A DNA stretch of 64,000 nt, from assembly GCA_903928115.1 (NCBI GenBank), contig CAIYPP010000141.1, positions 1 to 64,000 on the forward strand, written 5' to 3'. Source of the stretch: an uncultured Planctomycetota bacterium. GTDB taxonomy: Bacteria > Planctomycetota > UBA1135 > GCA-002686595. The notes beneath the pieces are model-generated. The model worked only from the letters and a program-made list of their open reading frames with translations. It ran no database searches and had not been told where the DNA came from. The position numbers and the translations under genes are program-made. Of this stretch, positions 42,536-53,400 are shown one piece after another (position 1 is the first letter of the stretch; each line of letters begins with the position of its first letter).

Positions 42536-45500
42536 ATGTCGGAAGAATTCTTCGCGCGCGAGAGCGAATTGGCGCGGCTCCTCGCTGCCTGCGAGCGTGT
42601 AGCTTCCGGTGCCGGGCCGCTCGCCCTCGAGCTCTGCGGCGAGCGCGGCACGGGCAAGACGCGCCTCCTCCAAGAGCTCTACGCGCGCCTCGCGGCGGAG
42701 TCTCCGTGGAATCCTGCGGAAGCGGCCTACTGGCCCGCGAAGCTCGGTGAGACGTCGACGGGCCAAGGTCCCAACCCCGAGCTGCGCAAGACTCCCAGCG
42801 CGCGCGGCGCGGCGCGTTTCCTGTGGCTCGGCATGCGCGCAACGTGCCCCCACCCGAAGCTGCCGGACGAGCCCGAGGCGTCGTCGGTGGAGCTCAATCG
42901 CGAGCTGGAGCTCCACGCCCGCCGCGGGCAGCGCTTCGGCGGGATGGGAGCCGCCATCGCGCTTGCGCTCGCGCAGGAAGGCGAGATGGACTCCGGCGTG
43001 CGCGAGCGCGCCCACGCGGGCCTGCGCGCTGCGCTTCAGGCCTGCGAGAACGGCTTCGTCCTCCTTTGGATCGACGATGCGCAGTGGGCGAGCCCCGCTC
43101 TCCGCGAGCTCGTCGAATCGACTTGGCGCAACGCAAAGGAACGTCGCTCGCCGTTGCTCTTGGTTCTGGCCCACGAGTCCGACGCGCTGGCGACGTCGGC
43201 CGAGCGCGCGGCCGGTTTCAACGTCGACGCCGAGCGCATCGAGCTCGCACCCGTCGACGACGAGACGATTCGTCGCCTGTTGCTTGCGCAGCTCCCGGGT
43301 CTGCTTCCGCATCAGCAAGCACTGTTCGTCGAGGCTGCGCGCGGCAACTTCCTGCGACTTCTGGAGCGCATGGCGTGGATCGCAATGCTGCGCGGGAACT
43401 TCGCATTTGCCGATCGCGCCATGGCCCTCACCGCAATCGGCGAAGCGGAGCTCCGCCTCTGGGATTCCGGACGCCGTGACCGCGTGCAAGTGGCCACGCT
43501 GCGGCTCGGCGACGCCGTGAAGCGCTTGCTGGGCTGGAGCAGCGATCTCGCCTGGGAGTTCCTCGAAGTCGCAGCGCATGAATACGGCCGTCGCATGGCG
43601 CTCGCCGGCGCGAGCGAAACGGAGTTGGCGATGCGGGAGCGGCCGCTGGACCCGCTCCCCGCGGACCCGCGCGTCGAGCACGGCCGCGGCGAGGTCGCGT
43701 TCCACCTCGAAGCGCGCAAGCTGTGGCGGCGCTGCGGCGAGCGCGAAGTCGAGTTGCTCTCGGCGACGCTGCGCGACGTCTGCCAGCTGTGGATCAACGA
43801 GAGCTTCGGCTCCGACGGCAACTGGAAGCCCCACGACACCGCGGACCTCTCGACGATCCCCGCTCGCTCGGCGCTGGCGCTGCTCGCCGCCGACCGCACC
43901 GCGGAGCTGCGCGACCTGCTCGACATCGCGATGGCCGAGCTCGCGCTGCCCGAGGTCCCCGACTGGAGGAACCCCGAGCACGTCGCGGCGCTGCGCGCGA
44001 TCCGCATCGCGGTCCAAAATGACGCGGAAGAGCTGCTCTGGCCGCGCACACGACGCTGCGCGGAGCGCCTCGCGCGCGTCGACTGGTCGAGCGTGCCCGA
44101 GTCGGTCATCGGCAGCGCGGGCCGCGAGGCACTGGCGCGCCGTATCACCGAAGCCGGAATTCCTCGGCTCGCACGCGACATCCGCGCCAGCCGCGTCGAG
44201 CTCCTGCGCTCGCGCGCCGCGGAGCAGCGCGAGTCGGCTGCGGGAATCGACGAGCTCGCCGACGCGCTGAGCGATCTCGGCCAGAGCCTGTGGGAGCTCG
44301 GCGACAATCCGGGCGCCGAGCGTGCCTTCGGCGAGCAGCTCGCGCTGATGCGAACGCGCGTCGAAGGCGATACGAGCTCCACGCGCCGCCGCAGCCTCTC
44401 GATCGCGCTCGACAACGTCGCCGGACTCGCCGCGACGCGCGGACAGCTTGAGTTCGCGCGCAATATCTACCTCGAGAGCCTCGGAATCGCACGCGAACTC
44501 GCTGCGCAAGACGATTCCTCCGGCGCGCGACGCGACCTCTTCCTCTCGATCTCGAATGTCGCGACGATCGAGTACCGGCGTGGCAAGCTCGAAGAGGCGC
44601 TCGCGATGCACGAGGAGAGCCTCGCGATTCGGCGCGCGGTCGCCGACGAGCTCGGCACCGACGATGCGCGCCACGACCTCGAGAACGGCCTCGAGTGCGT
44701 CGCCGACATCGAGCACGAGCTCGGCCGCTTCGAGTCCGCGGCGCAGAAGTACGAAGAGTGCCTCGCCATCGAGCGCGAGCTCGCGGAGCGCCTCGGCACC
44801 ACGGCGCACCGCTGGTCGGTCGCGCAGCTCTTGCGCAGCATCGCCGACATCGAGCGCAACAGCGGCCGCCGCGGCAGCGCGATGCGTCGCCTCGAGGAGT
44901 CGCTCGGCATCGCGCGCGCGATCGCGAGCGAGCTCGCCACGCCCGCCAGTCGCCGCGAAGTTGCCGCGGTGCTGCGCGCAGTCGGCACGCTGCACGAGGA
45001 GCGCAACGACCTCGCCCGCGCGCGCGAGGCCTACGCCGAGGCGCTGGAAATCGCTCGCACCAACCAGTCCGACGGCGAGGACAGCACGGCGGGCTCTTCC
45101 GGCTACGCGCACCTTCTGTGCGACGTGGCGGACGTGGACCTCGCGCGCGGCGAAGTCGAGGTCGCGCGGCGCGGCTACGAGCAGGCACTCGCGATCCACC
45201 GTCGACTCGCGGAGCAGGTCGGAACTCCCGACTGCCGCCGAGACCTGCTCGTCGTGCTCGATCACCTCGCGAACCTCGACGAGCGGCAGGGCCTCACGGA
45301 CTCCGCGCTCGCGCGCTTCCGCGAGATCGCCGACGGAATGCGCGCGCTCGCCGACGAGCTCGGGACCCCGACCGCGCGACGCGACCACTCGGTCGCGCTG
45401 CTTCGCATCGCCGACGCTCTGCGCGCGCGCGGCCGCCTGCGCGAGTCGCTGGAGCTCTACGAGCAGTGCCTCGCCGTGCGCTCCGAGACGCTCGAGCGCC

Positions 45501-46015
45501 TCGAGGACAGTGTCGATGCCAATCTCTCCTTCGTGACCGATTGGCACGCGACGCTGCGCATCGTGCGCGACCTCGCGCGCGAGTGCGGCGAGCTGGAGCG
45601 CGCGCGCACCTTGGCGCGCGACCTCGTCGAGATGGCGTGGCCCGACGAGGAGGATGCCGACGAGGACTTTGGTCCCGCGCAGCAGGAAGACCTGCTCGTC
45701 GAGCTGATCGCGCTCGCCGGAATCGAGCTCGAGCTCGGCGACACCGCCTCCGCCTCCGAAGTGCTCGACCGCGCCCGCCAGCTCGCCGAGGCCCTCGAAG
45801 CCGCCTTCGACGACCCCGCCATCAACCGCGCCGCCGAAGCCCTCGACGCCACGACCCTCGAACGCTGTGCCGCCGCCTGGGACCTCCTCGCCCGCCTCGC
45901 CGCCCCCGACGCCGCTTCCCCCGACTCGACCTCACCGGACAGCAGCGCCGCCACCCTCGCCCGCTCCCGCGCCGCCGCCCTGCGCGAGCGCGCCCTCCAC
46001 CTCCCACCCCCCTGA
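42536..46015 (+). CDS. AAA/STAND-like ATPase with TPR-type repeats
   Basis: The 1159-residue protein opens with an AAA_16/STAND-like NTPase: Walker A GERGTGKT (35-42) and Walker B LLWIDDAQW (near 175-181). A mixed helical region follows (about 330-560), then many 40-residue TPR-like helical pairs up to the C-terminus, e.g. GDNPGAERAFGEQLALMR, RGKLEEALAMHEESLAIRRA, GRFESAAQKYEECLAIEREL. There is no N-terminal effector or DNA-binding domain. It would act as a signal- or ligand-triggered oligomerising switch. It lies directly upstream of tRNA-Ser and the two GTPase genes. Confidence 0.85.
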   Translation: MSEEFFARESELARLLAACERVASGAGPLALELCGERGTGKTRLLQELYARLAAESPWNPAEAAYWPAKLGETSTGQGPNPELRKTPSARGAARFLWLGMRATCPHPKLPDEPEASSVELNRELELHARRGQRFGGMGAAIALALAQEGEMDSGVRERAHAGLRAALQACENGFVLLWIDDAQWASPALRELVESTWRNAKERRSPLLLVLAHESDALATSAERAAGFNVDAERIELAPVDDETIRRLLLAQLPGLLPHQQALFVEAARGNFLRLLERMAWIAMLRGNFAFADRAMALTAIGEAELRLWDSGRRDRVQVATLRLGDAVKRLLGWSSDLAWEFLEVAAHEYGRRMALAGASETELAMRERPLDPLPADPRVEHGRGEVAFHLEARKLWRRCGEREVELLSATLRDVCQLWINESFGSDGNWKPHDTADLSTIPARSALALLAADRTAELRDLLDIAMAELALPEVPDWRNPEHVAALRAIRIAVQNDAEELLWPRTRRCAERLARVDWSSVPESVIGSAGREALARRITEAGIPRLARDIRASRVELLRSRAAEQRESAAGIDELADALSDLGQSLWELGDNPGAERAFGEQLALMRTRVEGDTSSTRRRSLSIALDNVAGLAATRGQLEFARNIYLESLGIARELAAQDDSSGARRDLFLSISNVATIEYRRGKLEEALAMHEESLAIRRAVADELGTDDARHDLENGLECVADIEHELGRFESAAQKYEECLAIERELAERLGTTAHRWSVAQLLRSIADIERNSGRRGSAMRRLEESLGIARAIASELATPASRREVAAVLRAVGTLHEERNDLARAREAYAEALEIARTNQSDGEDSTAGSSGYAHLLCDVADVDLARGEVEVARRGYEQALAIHRRLAEQVGTPDCRRDLLVVLDHLANLDERQGLTDSALARFREIADGMRALADELGTPTARRDHSVALLRIADALRARGRLRESLELYEQCLAVRSETLERLEDSVDANLSFVTDWHATLRIVRDLARECGELERARTLARDLVEMAWPDEEDADEDFGPAQQEDLLVELIALAGIELELGDTASASEVLDRARQLAEALEAAFDDPAINRAAEALDATTLERCAAAWDLLARLAAPDAASPDSTSPDSSAATLARSRAAALRERALHLPPP

Positions 46016-46039
46016 CCTCCGCGCTACGATCCCCCCCAC

Positions 46040-46127
46040 GGAGGCGTGGCAGAGCGGCCGATTGCAGCGGTTTTGAAAACCGCCAGGGCGCAAGTCCTCG
46101 AGGGTTCGAATCCTTCCGCCTCCGCCA
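46040..46127 (+). tRNA. trnS-UGA: tRNA-Ser(UGA)
   Basis: A complete class II tRNA: 7-bp acceptor GGAGGCG/CGCCTCC, anticodon stem GCGGT/ACCGC with loop TTTGAAA (46072-46078) and anticodon TGA (46074-46076), a 5-bp variable arm (AGGGC/GTCCT with a GCAA loop), T-loop TTCGAAT, discriminator G and encoded CCA. It reads serine codons UCA/UCG-type. It is not tRNA-Sec, whose anticodon is UCA. Confidence 0.95.
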
Positions 46128-46302
46128 CTTGGGTGCGCGTGCATGTGCTCGTGAGGAACCGGCGGTTGCGTGTGGGGAGAGCGCGGCGAGGCTGCGGGGC
46201 GCGGAGAGGCGCTCAGAGGGCTCCTGTTACATTGGTGAGAGAGTCGGAGGCGGTCGGAGGGCCCTGGGATGGGTTCGACCGAGCGACATCCGAGAAGGGC
46301 AC

Positions 46303-48474
46303 ATGAGGAACCGATCGCATGGGAGCACCCCGTGGGGCTCTGGCAACCGCGCTTCGGCGTACCTCGGTGCCCTGAGGGAGTGTGCGCGGGTCGCGCGCGA
46401 GGAGGGCGCGGTCGCGGAGCAGGCGCTCGGAGAGGTGGAGCGCGTGGTGCGGAGCCTGAAGAGCAGCGCCGCGGAGGTCGCGCGCGGCGCACCGAACGAG
46501 GGCCCGCCGGTCGCGGATGCAGTGGCGCGGCTGCGCGAGCTGGTGGCATCGCTGGACGCGACGGTCGATCGCTCGTTCGAAGCGGCGAAGGCCGGAGTGA
46601 CGGCGAGACAGGCCGCGCTCCAGCACTTCACGGTGACGCTGTTCGGAAGGACCTTGGCCGGAAAGAGCACCCTGCTCGAGGCACTGACGGGCGGCGACGG
46701 GGCCACGATCGGCAACGGCGGACAGCCGGCGACGCGCGAGGCCCGTGAATCGATGTGGAGCTCGCTGCGCGTGCTCGACACTCCCGGAATCCGCGCCTTC
46801 GAACGTCGGGAGGACCGTGAGCGTGTGCTCTCCGTCCTTCGGCAGACGGACGTCGCACTGTTCGTCGTGAGCTCGGACGGCCTGCGAGAGGATTCGCTCG
46901 AGACGCTGGCGGAGCTGAGGCGGTGGAACAAGCCGCTCTGGTTCGTCTTGAACGTGAAGCGCGACCTCTGCAAGCCCGTCCACATGCGTCGGTTCCTCGC
47001 CGATCCACGCTCGATCTTCGACGAGGACGAGCTGCGCGGACACCGCGAACGGCTGGCGCAGCTCGCGGGCAACGAGCTCGGCATGCGCGAGGTCCGCGTG
47101 TTCCCGATCCATGCGCAGGCGGCGTACCTGTCGATGCGGCCCGAGCATCGCGAGCATGCAGAGCAGCTCGCCGAGCACTGCGGACTCGACGCTCTCGTCG
47201 AGGCGCTCGAAGCCGAGGTCTTGCGCAGGGGAAGCGTGCGGCGCGTGCAGACGCTCGTCGACGGCACGGTGGTTTCCCTGCTCGACCTGCAGGAGACCCT
47301 CACGGAGCACTCGAAGACCGTGAAGCGTGTCGCCCGCGGTCTGAAGGCCAAGTTCCGCGAGCTCGACACGTGGTTCGAGAGCTTCGCGCAGGCCACGAAC
47401 CTGCGCGCGAAGGCCGAGGCCTCGCTGCTCGTGCAGCCGCTCCGAGCCACCGCGTCGGCCTTCATCGACGAGACTCTGGAGAAGGCCGATGTCGCCGAGC
47501 GCTGGAATCACAAGGTGAAGTCGATCGGCATCGAAGCATGGCTGGAGCGCCAGCAGGCTGCGATCCGCGAAGAGCTGCGCGCGCGGCTCGCGGAGTTCTC
47601 GCGCGAGGCAGCGGTCGAGATGACACTGATCCGCGAGCTCCACGCGGGGAGCCCGTCCCAGTTCGACCCGTGGGATGTGACGCGCTCGATCCGGACTCCC
47701 GCGGCACCGGAAGCGACGCCAGCAGGACAGACCGCGCTCGCAGCTTGGCTCGACGGCACGGACTTCTGGAACCCGCTGGAGTGGCTCTCCGGCGAAACCC
47801 GCGCGCTCACGCTCCGCGTCTCGTGGCGTTTCGGCGACCGAGACAAGAAGCCGATCCGCCAAAAGTCCAAGGTCACCGAAGAACTTCGCGGTTCGATCGA
47901 CGAGCTCGAACACAAGCTCGCGGCCGAGCTCGACAACTGGTTCCAAAAGAGCATCAGCCGCCGTTTCGCGCGCGCGATTCGAAGCGACACACGCCACTTG
48001 TTCGAGGGCATGTTCGCCGTCGCGCGCAGCACGATCGAAGCCTCGGCGCAGGTGGGAACGATCGTGGAGCACCTGAACCGCAGACTGCTCGTTCGGTCGG
48101 GCGAGTTCGTCGGGGTGCCGATCCCCGAGCAGCGCATCGCGCGAGTGATCCGAGATCCCGGGATGCGCGCGAAGGTGCTTTGGCAGGGTGCAACCGAAGA
48201 CGCGCGCTTTGCCAAGCAGGTCGGTGGAGCGCTCGGTGAGGGGTTCGACGGAGTCCCGAGCGGAGCGTTGCCGGAGCAGATCGCGGCAGCGCTGCAGCCC
48301 GCGACCGTCGCGCCGTCGAGCGTGTCATGCGCAGGACGCCAAGCGATGGCGCGCGTAGCGAAGGCGGACCTCGCAAAGGCCGTCGGCCCGTGCGGAGTCA
48401 ACGTCTCGCTCGCGAGCCGACTGCTGGGAGTCCGCATCCGCGTCGTCGCCGAGGGGGCCCCCGCCGATGGCTGA
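46303..48474 (+). CDS. dynamin/Era-like GTPase, first of pair (Leo/Eleos-like)
   Basis: The 723-residue protein has a TRAFAC GTPase domain: P-loop GRTLAGKS (near 115-122), G3 DTPGI (near 159) and a degenerate G4, NVKRD (near 216), instead of NKxD. Charged, helical segments follow, such as LEHKLAAELDNWFQKSISRR (about 545-570). No transmembrane helix is evident. Start at 46303 gives the first ATG after the tRNA. Its stop overlaps the second GTPase start by 8 nt, so they are coupled. Relation to Leo proteins is inferred from architecture. Confidence 0.72.
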   Translation: MRNRSHGSTPWGSGNRASAYLGALRECARVAREEGAVAEQALGEVERVVRSLKSSAAEVARGAPNEGPPVADAVARLRELVASLDATVDRSFEAAKAGVTARQAALQHFTVTLFGRTLAGKSTLLEALTGGDGATIGNGGQPATREARESMWSSLRVLDTPGIRAFERREDRERVLSVLRQTDVALFVVSSDGLREDSLETLAELRRWNKPLWFVLNVKRDLCKPVHMRRFLADPRSIFDEDELRGHRERLAQLAGNELGMREVRVFPIHAQAAYLSMRPEHREHAEQLAEHCGLDALVEALEAEVLRRGSVRRVQTLVDGTVVSLLDLQETLTEHSKTVKRVARGLKAKFRELDTWFESFAQATNLRAKAEASLLVQPLRATASAFIDETLEKADVAERWNHKVKSIGIEAWLERQQAAIREELRARLAEFSREAAVEMTLIRELHAGSPSQFDPWDVTRSIRTPAAPEATPAGQTALAAWLDGTDFWNPLEWLSGETRALTLRVSWRFGDRDKKPIRQKSKVTEELRGSIDELEHKLAAELDNWFQKSISRRFARAIRSDTRHLFEGMFAVARSTIEASAQVGTIVEHLNRRLLVRSGEFVGVPIPEQRIARVIRDPGMRAKVLWQGATEDARFAKQVGGALGEGFDGVPSGALPEQIAAALQPATVAPSSVSCAGRQAMARVAKADLAKAVGPCGVNVSLASRLLGVRIRVVAEGAPADG

Positions 48475-50254
48475 GAACCACGCCGTTGAACACGGGGCGA
48501 TCCTCGCGGCGACGCAAGAACTTCAGCGCGAGCTGCGCGCGGCGGCGGAGCGCTCCGAGGAGCCCGCGATCCAAGCGCTCGCACGCGAAGCGGGCGAGGT
48601 GACCGTACTTTCCAGCGCGGAGGACTCTGGGCCACTCACGGTCACCGTGGTGGGCCAGCGCGGCGCGGGCAAGTCGACGATTCTGCGCGCGCTCACCGGC
48701 CGTGCGGACATCGCGATCTGCTCCGACGTCGGCACGTGCGCCGTCGCGGCGTACGACTGGAACGGCGTCCGCCTCGTGGATACCCCGGGCCTTCACGCAG
48801 GAAATCCCGCGCACGATGCGCTCACGTACGCTGCCGTCGAGCGCGCCGAGCTCGTGATCTTTGTGATCACCAGCGAGCTGTTCGACGAGTCCCTCGCGCG
48901 CCACTTCCGCGAGCTCGCCTTCACACGCCAGACCGCGCGGCGCATGCTGCTGGTCGTCAACAAAATGGGGCTGCACCCCGGCTCTTCCGAAGCGAAGCGG
49001 CCGGAGATCGAGAGGGTGACCACGCCGCACTCGCTGGAGGACTTCCGCGGAGTGTTCATCGACGCACGCGCATGGCTCGAGGCGCAGAGCACGAACGGAG
49101 CAGATCGCGAGGAGCTACTGCGGGTCGCGAACCTCGATGCGCTGCGTGGCGCGCTCGACCGCTTCGTCGCGGAGCGACGCTCCGCAGCCACGATTGCGAC
49201 TCCGCTCTTCACGCTGCGCGGAATTGCGGAGCGGGCCGCGTTGCGCCTCTCGAAGGACACGCCGCAAGAGCGCAGCGCGCTCGAGCTGCTGAACCGCAAG
49301 CGAGGACTGCTCCTCACGTCGCGCAACCGGGCGCGCGTTCTCGTGAACGGAGTCGTCGCACGCGCCGTCGGAGACATCGGCCGCTGCGGCGACGAGGTGG
49401 CCGAGATGATCGACGTCGGCAAGACCTTCAAGGAAGTGGAAGCGCGACACGCCGCGGCGCAGACGCAAGCACAGAAGCGGAGCACGGCCCTCTCGGACGA
49501 AGCGCGTCGTGCCGTCGTGGCCGAGCTCGCCGACCTTCGCCGACAGCTGGGTGCGCTCCACGAGAGCTTGCTCGCGGTGGAGTTGAGAGAGCAGCTCGAC
49601 GCTGCGGATTGGGATTGGGGCCGCGCGGCCGAGAGCCCGGCAGCCGCATGGACCTCGCAGCCGCGAGCAGAGCCGCCCACAGACTGGCCGACGAGGAGCG
49701 CGAAGGTGCGCGACGTCGCGAAGCAGCTCGGGAGCTACGCGGCGCGCTGGGCCGCAGCCTCCGCAGTGGAAGTCGCTCGCACCGCTGGCGCCGACCCGGG
49801 GCGAGGGAGCGACGCGCAGAAGGTCACCTACAACGTGGGCAAGTTCTTCGGCGCGCAGTTCCAGCCTTGGGGAGCCGCCAAGGTCGCTCGGGCCATTGGA
49901 AACGCCGGACGATCCATCGCTGGCGTCAGCAGCGTGCTGGCTGTCGTGGCGCACCTCGCCGAGGAGCGACAGCAGGAACGCTCTCGGGCGCAGCTCCGCG
50001 ACGCACGGACCGGAGTCCGCGCCGCCTACCGCGACGCTGCCCAAGCGGTGCAGACCGCCTGCTCCGAGCAGTTCGAGGCCTTCCTCCGCGACTTCTATGA
50101 TTCCGAGCTCTCAGCGCTCGACGAACAGCTCCAAGGCCTCTCGCCCAAACGCAGCGAGCGCAGCGCCGCCCTCCGCACCTTCCAAGCCCTCGCGCAGCGC
50201 GCCTCGAAGCTCATCGACCGCGCGCAAGCCGCGAGCTCGGGTCCCGTCTCATAG
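48467..50254 (+). CDS. dynamin-like GTPase, second of pair (LeoA-like)
   Basis: The 595-residue protein has a P-loop GQRGAGKS (near 63-70), G3 DTPGLH (near 105) and a G4-like NKMG (near 165) lacking the usual aspartate. The C-terminal part (about 450-520) contains KFFGAQFQPWGAAKVARAIG, a K-F-P-W-G-A-hydrophobic motif I associate with LeoA-type dynamin GTPases, then a helical region. Length fits LeoA. The gene is coupled to the first GTPase (8-nt overlap). Possible role: membrane remodelling or phage defence. Confidence 0.68.
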   Translation: MAENHAVEHGAILAATQELQRELRAAAERSEEPAIQALAREAGEVTVLSSAEDSGPLTVTVVGQRGAGKSTILRALTGRADIAICSDVGTCAVAAYDWNGVRLVDTPGLHAGNPAHDALTYAAVERAELVIFVITSELFDESLARHFRELAFTRQTARRMLLVVNKMGLHPGSSEAKRPEIERVTTPHSLEDFRGVFIDARAWLEAQSTNGADREELLRVANLDALRGALDRFVAERRSAATIATPLFTLRGIAERAALRLSKDTPQERSALELLNRKRGLLLTSRNRARVLVNGVVARAVGDIGRCGDEVAEMIDVGKTFKEVEARHAAAQTQAQKRSTALSDEARRAVVAELADLRRQLGALHESLLAVELREQLDAADWDWGRAAESPAAAWTSQPRAEPPTDWPTRSAKVRDVAKQLGSYAARWAAASAVEVARTAGADPGRGSDAQKVTYNVGKFFGAQFQPWGAAKVARAIGNAGRSIAGVSSVLAVVAHLAEERQQERSRAQLRDARTGVRAAYRDAAQAVQTACSEQFEAFLRDFYDSELSALDEQLQGLSPKRSERSAALRTFQALAQRASKLIDRAQAASSGPVS

Positions 50255-50268
50255 TATTTGAACCATCG

Positions 50269-50285
50269 CGAGATTTAGAATCTCG
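50269..50285. terminator. hairpin between convergent genes
   Basis: CGAGATT (50269-50275), TAG loop, AATCTCG (50279-50285): a 7-bp perfect hairpin in a low-GC stretch just after the second GTPase stop. It could stop transcription from the GTPase operon. The rest of 50255-50490 (between the convergent genes) holds nothing recognisable and is AT-richer than its surroundings. Confidence 0.5.
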
Positions 50286-50490
50286 GTACGACCGTGGCGC
50301 GGTGAAACCCATGCGCGAGCAAGGCCAGTATCACCGCAGTAGCGGGTTTGCGGATCTTCGAGTGTGAAGCGATAATTCCTGGTACCATTTCTGGCGATTT
50401 CGTCCATAGTGGTGCCTGCGTAGAGGGAGATCGATACGCACTCAGTTGCGGCCGTAGAACGGCAGCGGGAGCGCGTCGCAAGTGAATCGC

Positions 50491-53400
50491 TCACCGGCAC
50501 AACTGCACCGCCATGGCATCGCTGAGGCTCGTGCCCTTCGGCGCAGTCGGGTCGCGGTACCAACCTTGAACGTAAAGCGACCGGCCCGCTTGGAGGGGGC
50601 TTCCCAGCGCACTGGGGTTTGCACGCAGATAGGCGTTGAGATCTATCTCGATCATGCCGTCGCAGAGGTTGGCGGTGCCTCCGCTTTGGCCGAGACCGAG
50701 ACGCTCCACGGGGAAGCTGACGCACAGCGTGCTGGAACTACCTTGCGCCCAAGGCATGGCAGCTTGGGAAAGCCCGTAGAAGAGCAGGCCGGCGCGCTGT
50801 GCGGGCAGCCCCGCCATGCGCAGTTGGAATGGCTGATACTGCGCGCCCGTGAGGGAGTTTGGCTCGGACGGGATCCCGTTCGCTGAGAGGGTCGGGGCGC
50901 AGCCTTCGGCGCTCGTGCTTGGCGTACAGTAATTGGAGTGACACGAACCCAGATTTACCAGCACGGAAGCTTGGATCCCGTAATAGCACTGATATTGAAG
51001 GTTCAGGGTAAAGTACTGTCCGGTTGTGGCCACATTGCAGTCCATTTCTACAGTCACGTCAATTGATTGCCGCGGCCCGATGATGCCGGAGTCCGGAAAA
51101 ACGGTAACACCGGGCGGCAAGAAAGTTGAACTCCAGTCGACAATCCACGGAGTGTCGCGACACTGACTATTGTGGAGCGTGATGGACGCGGAATTCTCTC
51201 CGGGAGAGCATTCAAGCGTCATAGACTGGGGATTGATCGACAGGTCGTAGCATTGCGTATAGTTGGAGTAGCTCACGCAAGCGGGACGCTGAACTCCACC
51301 AAGGAGCATATCGAAACAAAATCCGAAAGAGGGGCCCGTACATTCTATACATAAGAAGTCGAACATTCCCTCGGAAGAAAGCACCTCGCGAGGGCCTATT
51401 TGTCCCTTGAGGGGCCCATGCCATTGAAAATGTGCCGACGACGCAGGGGACTGTAGCGACCATGACGTCGGTCTACAGGTTGGATTGACTAGATAGAAAA
51501 CCTGAGTGTAGTGGCAGTCATTGGGGTCGCAGCTATAACCAGTTCCGCACAAGCCTTGACCGACCGTCTCAGTCAAGAACGGAACGCAGGGTTCACTCAT
51601 TGGCAAGCCTGAAAATAGCTCGATCCGTGCCATGGTCGGACCGCCGCAAAGCAGTGCAGCGTTCGAGGTCAGGCGCCCGCGTCCACCGACGGCCAAGACA
51701 CGATCCGCGGGGTTCGACGCCGAGACCGCTACCAGCGCACCTGGTGCAGACAGGCCATCCGCTCCGCCGCGCAAGCTCAAGCTCTTGTAGAGCCCGACAG
51801 CATCCAAGCGTGATGTTGCTAACACATCCAACGCTCCGTCGGAGTCAAGGTCGTTGCAGGCAACCAGTTGTTCGCCGAACATCGCGTCGCGGTAGGCCCC
51901 CTCGCGGCTGAAAAGGGTCGCGCCGAAACTCAGCGCAGTAATCCGGCCACACCGAGAACTCACCGCCGAGTTATAGAGCGGACTGCCCACGATGATGTCG
52001 GAGGTGCCATCAGCATCCAGATCCGGTCCCGCCGCCATCGAAGTGCCGAATCCAGCGCCCGCCTGCGTGCCGACTGCCATGGCAAGTTCGGTCAACGTGT
52101 AGCTGACATTTCCGCTGTTGTGTGCTCCCTCACACCTATACGCGGAGACAGCCCCCATCACCCCCGAGGCTGTCGAATAGCCGGGAGCGCTGGCGAAGAA
52201 ATACGTCGGAGTCGGTGAGGCAGAGTAATAGCTCGAGTCCGTGCAGCGATCGATATCTACCCCGAGCACAACCGTGCCGAGGCGGGCCGATGGAGAACCT
52301 CCCCAAAATGACTGGAAAGAGGTGGCAACCCTGCCCGCTCCCCCAGAAGCTCCCGGCGCACCCACGACCCAGTCAAAGCTATCGAATGCGTCCCATGGCC
52401 AGCTAATCCCTGGCACGTAGGCAACGCGATAGAAGGCAACCGAGTAGCCAAACTCGGCACCAACTTCGTCACCTTCGCGCGATGAATCCGCAGGAGGGGA
52501 AATAGGGCCGCCAGCCGCGCGGCCGCGAAAGAGGAAGGCAGCGCCTTCGTTCAACTCGCCGTTGTCGTAGGCGGGGGCGCCGACCAAGAGATCTTGCAGG
52601 CAGTCTCCGTTGGTGTCGACGGCGCTCGCGAGGGAGAAGCCGAAGCGGCAGTCGGGCTGGCCACCGTAGAGCGTCCAGGCGGGCTGGGGCTCGAGGCCGG
52701 TGGCGGTACCGCGAAAGATCAGGACGGCGCCTTCGGGGCTGCCTGTCGGTCCGACCGCGTTGGGGCAGCCGAGGAAGAGCTCGTCGAATGTGTCGCCGTC
52801 AAAATCCCCACTCGCGAGACAAGCATCGGTGAGGTCGAGGCCCGCGGGCAAGGGCACGGTCGCGATCGGTGTGAACTCGCGCGACGAGCAGAAGAGGTCG
52901 ATCACGCCGTTGGTGTCGGGCAACACGAGGTTGTTGGCGGCGCTGCGATAGGCGAGCACATTGTTGCCGTATCCGAGCGCCGGTGCCTGCGAGTCGCCAT
53001 TGCCTTGAGTGCCGTCGAGGGCCGCGCTCTCGCGGCGCAGTGCGCCCGATTCAATGTCGTAGACGAAGACGTCGAGTCGGGCGTTGGTGTCGCCGGGGAC
53101 GAGGTTGGATGCTGCGCTTGAGAATGCGAGCGTGGTGCCGTCGCCCGAAAGCGCACACTCTTGCGAGAGCGCATTGCCGCGGGTCACCTGCACCAACGTG
53201 TCGCGGTTGGAAGTAACGAGAAACGCATCGATGACGGTTCCCGTGTCGCCGGGAGCGAGGTTGGAAGCCGCGCTGTCGAAGGCGATCCAGCGCCCGTCGC
53301 GCGAGATCGTCGGTCTATCGGATGCGGCGTTGCCCTGGGTTCCGGCGAGGGATTCAGAGAGCCGCGTCACTGTCCCCGCCGCGAGGTCTCGAAGGAAGAT

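Noticed and set aside
42476-45547. Minus-strand open frame of about 1000 codons
   Set aside because: Shadow of the STAND-like gene; Walker motifs and TPR signals are all on the plus strand.
46040-46127. tRNA-Sec that would serve the UGA codon
   Set aside because: The anticodon is UGA (reads serine UCA); tRNA-Sec has UCA and a longer acceptor/extra arm arrangement.
44695-46302. Upstream extension of the first GTPase frame
   Set aside because: It runs through the STAND gene and the tRNA; the first ATG after the tRNA is the natural start.
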